NCBI GenBank assembly: GCA_964438695.1
Contig: CAYTKP010000002.1
Span: 6,442 to 70,441 of the forward strand
Origin: Phoenicimicrobium sp964438695
GTDB taxonomy: Bacteria > Atribacterota > Phoenicimicrobiia > Phoenicimicrobiales > Phoenicimicrobiaceae
Direction: 5' to 3'
DNA: 64,000 bases
A program made the translations under genes and the position numbers. Each line of letters begins with the position of its first letter. Positions within the stretch are counted from its first letter, which is position 1. Of the stretch, positions 61,001 through 64,000 are shown in pieces. The notes under the pieces were generated by a model. That model was not told where the DNA came from and ran no database searches. It saw nothing but the letters and a program-made list of their open reading frames with translations.

Positions 61001-62428
61001 ATGAAAAAATATATAGCGTTTCTTTTAATAATACTATTATTTAGTTTAACTTCCAATAATATCTTTGCAGCAAATACTAATTATATCCTTATATTAACTT
61101 TTGGTGAATATGGAAATAGAGAAGGAGAATTTAACTATCCAGTTGGTATTACCCAAGATAAGAGTGGTAATTTGTATATAACCGATTGGGAAAATGACCG
61201 TATACAAGTATTCAGTTCAGAAGGGCGATTATTGAAAGTAATCCCAGAAGGAGATAGTGAATTAAAAATTGATGGACCTGTAGGAATAGTTTTAGACCAA
61301 AATGAAAACATAATTGTAGTAGAGCAATTTAATAATAGAGTGCAAAAAATATCTCCTGACGGAAAATCTTTAAACATAGTGGGGAAAGAAGGCAATGGCC
61401 CAGGAGAATTCCTTAACCCCAGAGGTATTGCCATAGATAAAAATGATAATATCTATGTAGTTGATACCGGGAATAACAGAGTACAAATATTTTCATCAGA
61501 TTTCAGATTTAAAAAGCAATTTGGCAGAGAGGGCATGGGAGATGGTGAATTTTATTATCCTAGGGGAATTGCTCTTGATAAAGAAGGAAATATATATGTT
61601 GCAGATACTTTTCATAATCAAGTACAAGTATTTAATAATGAAGGAAGATTTTTGAGGAAATTTGGAGAAGGCGGTGATGATGTTGGTCAATTTAATGGTA
61701 CCAGATATATAGCATTTGATTCAAAAGGCAATATATACGTTACTGATTATAAAAATGGAAAAGTGGTAAAATTTAATAAAGAAGAACAATTCGAGTTAGA
61801 ATTTGGAAATAACCCGGGTGACGTTAAATTATCTTTTCCTGAAGGAATTGCAATTGATGATAGAGATTATATTTATGTTGTTGACGCAGGGAATAATAGA
61901 ATAGTAAAATTCTGTCTATCCAAAATAGTTATTCATAACAACTTGGGGAAAAAATATCTTGATGAACATAAATGGGGAGAAGCTATATCAGAATTTAAAC
62001 AAGTTATATCTATAGACCCCTTAAACATTACTGCTCGTGAAGGTATTGCTTTGGCTTTCTATGAAAATGGAGAATGGGAAAATGCTATAGAAGCTTATAA
62101 CTACCTTAAAGAAAATGATCCAGATAATCCGCAAATTAAAATAAAAATAATCGACTCTCAATTTAATCTAGCAATGCATTATGAAAATAGATCTTCCTTT
62201 AAAGAGGCATGTAGAGTATACAAAGAAGTATTAAATTCAAATCCCAATTATCCTTCAGCTAAAAAAAGATACTATATATCTTATCTTAAATATTTATTTT
62301 ATTCGCCCTATTTCAGAGTGTTATTTTTAGCATTAATCGTAATAATATTTTTTATAATTTTATTACCCAAAATAAAGAAGAAAAAGAAGAAGAAAATAAG
62401 TCGACATTCTAAAGGAAGCAGATATTAA
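61001..62428 (+). CDS. exported NHL-repeat and TPR protein with C-terminal membrane anchor
   Basis: Predicted extracytoplasmic protein of 475 residues. A signal peptide (residues 1-24, ending NNIFAA) is followed by about six NHL repeats from 28 to 305, with phrases such as GITQDKSGNLYITDWENDRI and the recurrent VDTGNNRVQIF. Three TPR-like helical pairs lie at about 312-420, then one membrane segment (about 437-458) and a very basic tail. It looks like a surface-anchored protein-interaction scaffold with a beta-propeller; no enzyme motif is visible and the function is unknown. AGGGAAGGATAAT precedes the ATG. Confidence 0.85.
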   Translation: MKKYIAFLLIILLFSLTSNNIFAANTNYILILTFGEYGNREGEFNYPVGITQDKSGNLYITDWENDRIQVFSSEGRLLKVIPEGDSELKIDGPVGIVLDQNENIIVVEQFNNRVQKISPDGKSLNIVGKEGNGPGEFLNPRGIAIDKNDNIYVVDTGNNRVQIFSSDFRFKKQFGREGMGDGEFYYPRGIALDKEGNIYVADTFHNQVQVFNNEGRFLRKFGEGGDDVGQFNGTRYIAFDSKGNIYVTDYKNGKVVKFNKEEQFELEFGNNPGDVKLSFPEGIAIDDRDYIYVVDAGNNRIVKFCLSKIVIHNNLGKKYLDEHKWGEAISEFKQVISIDPLNITAREGIALAFYENGEWENAIEAYNYLKENDPDNPQIKIKIIDSQFNLAMHYENRSSFKEACRVYKEVLNSNPNYPSAKKRYYISYLKYLFYSPYFRVLFLALIVIIFFIILLPKIKKKKKKKISRHSKGSRY

Positions 62429-62495
62429 CTGAGATAAAATTATAAAAAATATTATTATAACATTTATATTTTTAAATAGTAGGGGAGGTGATTAC

Positions 62496-63356
62496 ATGGC
62501 TGAGTTAGAATTAAGAAGACCTGCGGTTGCAGGAAGCTTTTATGCTGGTGATTTGAAATCTTTAAATAAGCAGATTGAAAATTGTTTTCTACATAAATTG
62601 GGACCAAGTAAAATACCCTCGATAAGCCTTAAGAAAGAGGATAGAAAAATTATTGGTCTAATTAGTCCTCATGCTGGCTATATGTACTCTGGCCCGGTTG
62701 CTGCCCATGGATTCTATAAAATAGCTATCGATGGAAAACCAGATACTATAATAATATTAGGCCCTAATCATCGTGGTTTTGGAGCAGATGTTTCCATTAT
62801 GACTAAAGGAAAATGGAAAACTCCATTAGGTGAATTAGAAATAGATAAAGATGTTGCAGAAAATATATTAAATAATTCTGAAATGATTAAGGATGACTAT
62901 AAAGCTCATCAATATGAACATTCTATTGAAATTCAATTGCCCTTTATTCAATACATTTTCGGTAATGATATTAAATTTGTACCAATTTGTATGACTCGTC
63001 AGGATGTTAATACAGATATAGAAATTGCTCGGGCAATATGTTCCGCCATAATTGACAGAAACATTTTGTTGATTGCCAGTTCAGATTTTACTCATTATGA
63101 ATCTCAGAAATATGCGCAAAACATGGATAGACAGGCGATAAAAACCATTCTTGAATTTAATAGCGAGAAACTATACGATATAATTTATCAGCAAAATTTA
63201 ACTATATGTGGACCCGGACCAATTACCACAATGCTAATTGCTTGCCGCACTTTGGGAGCAAAAAATGCTAAATTACTCAAATATGCAACATCTGGTGATG
63301 TAACTGGGATGTATGAACAAGTAGTTGGTTATGTCTCTATAATTATCCAAAAATAA
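62496..63356 (+). CDS. amrB: AmmeMemoRadiSam system protein B (MEMO1 family)
   Basis: MEMO1-like protein related to extradiol dioxygenases. RRPAVAGSFYAGD at the start, ISPHAGYMYSGPVAAHGF, LGPNHRGFG, HQYEHSIEIQLPF and SSDFTHYE include the conserved histidines; CGPGPITTMLIA follows. 286 residues. In many anaerobes and archaea it occurs with AMMECR1 (protein A) and a radical SAM protein, but neither is in this window. A GGGGAGGTG site precedes the ATG. Its biochemical role is not established. Confidence 0.92.
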   Translation: MAELELRRPAVAGSFYAGDLKSLNKQIENCFLHKLGPSKIPSISLKKEDRKIIGLISPHAGYMYSGPVAAHGFYKIAIDGKPDTIIILGPNHRGFGADVSIMTKGKWKTPLGELEIDKDVAENILNNSEMIKDDYKAHQYEHSIEIQLPFIQYIFGNDIKFVPICMTRQDVNTDIEIARAICSAIIDRNILLIASSDFTHYESQKYAQNMDRQAIKTILEFNSEKLYDIIYQQNLTICGPGPITTMLIACRTLGAKNAKLLKYATSGDVTGMYEQVVGYVSIIIQK

Positions 63357-63422
63357 TATTTGTTAATCAACACTTCATTTTCTAAACTACAACTTTATAC
63401 TTAAAGGGGGAGCAAGAATAAA

Positions 63423-63770
63423 ATGATAGAATCTTACAGTTTTGGGCAAATTATAATTGATGGCAAAAAATATAATTCAGACCTTATTATATATAAAGAC
63501 CATATTAATAGTAATTGGTGGAGAAAAGAAGGGCATAATCTTTATATTGAGGATGTCCAAGAAATACTTAATGAAAAACCAGAAATAATAATAGTGGGAA
63601 CAGGTTGTTATGGTTTAATGAAAATAAGTACAGATTTGGTAAAATATTTAGAGTCAATAGGTATTGATTTAGTTATTAAAAAGACAAAAGATGCTTGCGA
63701 CGAATATAATAAATTTCATAAAGATAAAAAAGGTAAAAAGATAGTAGCCGCACTTCATTTAACCTGTTAA
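63423..63770 (+). CDS. DUF498 / Mth938-like domain protein
   Basis: A 115-residue protein of the Mth938/DUF498 fold related to NDUFAF3 and human C11orf67. Typical parts are YSFGQIIIDGKKYNSDLII, NWWRKEGHNLYIEDVQEIL, IIVGTGCYGLMKIS and a C-terminal VAALHLTC. The role in bacteria is unknown. It follows the MEMO1-like gene after 66 bases with AAGGGGGAGCAAG upstream, and the two are often neighbours in anaerobes. Confidence 0.87.
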   Translation: MIESYSFGQIIIDGKKYNSDLIIYKDHINSNWWRKEGHNLYIEDVQEILNEKPEIIIVGTGCYGLMKISTDLVKYLESIGIDLVIKKTKDACDEYNKFHKDKKGKKIVAALHLTC

Positions 63771-64000
63771 CGACAATTGTTAATAAAAAATAATGTTACT
63801 TTACATAAGATATATTATAGGACGTTGTAAAAACTTTAAAAAGATTTATGTTCCCGAATACCCGACCAATATTCGATTTTGGATGACTTTGGATATTTGA
63901 GCACCATCAAGGTTTCAGTTTTTATTTTAGTTTTTCTATAGCAATTATATAAATATAAGCCTAAAAATATCTATTATAATAAATAAATACTAGATAATTA
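63771..64000. other. end of window, no supported gene
   Basis: 230 AT-rich bases. TTAAC and GTTAA flank a short loop just after the last gene (about 63769-63785), perhaps a weak terminator. A more GC-balanced patch at about 63850-63925 is open on the minus strand for some 20 codons but has no recognisable product. Confidence 0.3.

Noticed and set aside
63850..63925. Minus-strand coding remnant at the window end
   Set aside because: About 20 open codons without a recognisable domain, start or ribosome site; too short to support.

Overview
The window looks like a chromosome segment from a low-GC (about 30% G+C by eye), anaerobic, acetate-forming bacterium. Gene order is Firmicutes-like: scpA-scpB-rluB-cmk, rsmD-coaD-ylbL-ylbM, rpmF-fapR-plsX-fabHDG-acpP-fabF-rnc-smc-ftsY-ffh-rpsP-khpA-rimM-trmD-rplS-rnhB, rpsB-tsf-pyrH-frr-uppS-cdsA-dxr-rseP-ispG. 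The rotary ATPase is V-type, not F-type. Such a mixture would fit a deep clostridial lineage or a candidate phylum such as Atribacterota; I cannot decide from this sequence. Two runs of exactly 100 N (16804-16903 and 31540-31639) show that it is a scaffolded draft, probably a metagenome or single-cell assembly.

Layout: 0.2-5.1 kb trpS, the condensin accessory genes, rluB, cmk and ispH. 5.1-12.2 kb ribosomal protein L28, rsmD, coaD, a PDZ-Lon protease, tmcAL, the acetate pathway pta-ackA and L32. 12.2-18.7 kb type II fatty acid synthesis under a predicted FapR operator. 18.9-31.2 kb RNase III, SMC, the SRP pair, the rpsP-trmD-rplS group and RNase HII. 31.5-40.9 kb rpe (cut by a gap), der, plsY, a DUF362 ferredoxin protein, topA, xer and hslVU. 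41.5-49.7 kb rpsB-tsf, pyrH-frr, a small ferredoxin, then undecaprenyl and isoprenoid synthesis with rseP. 50.1-59.1 kb a complete V-type ATPase operon in the order ntpFIKECGABD, whose proteolipid carries the Na+-type ligands. 59.3-63.8 kb a phosphoesterase, tRNA-Arg(CCG), plsC, an NHL-TPR membrane protein, a MEMO1-like protein and a DUF498 protein. All genes but two (rpmB and tmcAL) are on the + strand.

The most striking feature is not a gene. An intergenic element of about 100-200 bp occurs in at least 16 substantial copies plus shorter derivatives, roughly 2.8 kb or 4% of the window. Each full copy has a 5' hairpin, a middle hairpin with a CCCGT/ACGGG-type stem, and a long-range stem (CAAGwTTGTCAG with CTGACAATCTTG) that encloses a terminal GGGGAG-TTTA-CTCCCC-type hairpin. 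Stems are kept by compensatory changes. All full copies point the same way as the downstream gene, and the 3' end nearly always lies 4-54 bases before a start codon. Copies precede coaD, ylbL, fabF, rpsP, rimM, trmD, rpe, topA, hslV, rpsB (two in tandem), dxr, ntpF, ntpK, ntpC and a phosphoesterase gene. Short derivatives precede ffh and rpmF, and one lies in the 3' end of tmcAL. I know no described family that it matches. It is either a widespread cis-acting leader RNA or a domesticated non-autonomous mobile element.

The genes work together as housekeeping modules: phospholipid and fatty acid synthesis (fapR, plsX, plsY, plsC, cdsA, fab genes), isoprenoid and cell-wall lipid carrier synthesis (dxr, ispG, ispH, uppS), translation (ribosomal proteins, tsf, frr, rimM, trmD, rsmD, rluB), chromosome maintenance (smc, scpA, scpB, topA, xer, rnhB), protein export and quality control (ffh, ftsY, hslVU, rseP), and energy conservation through acetate kinase and a sodium-type ATPase.
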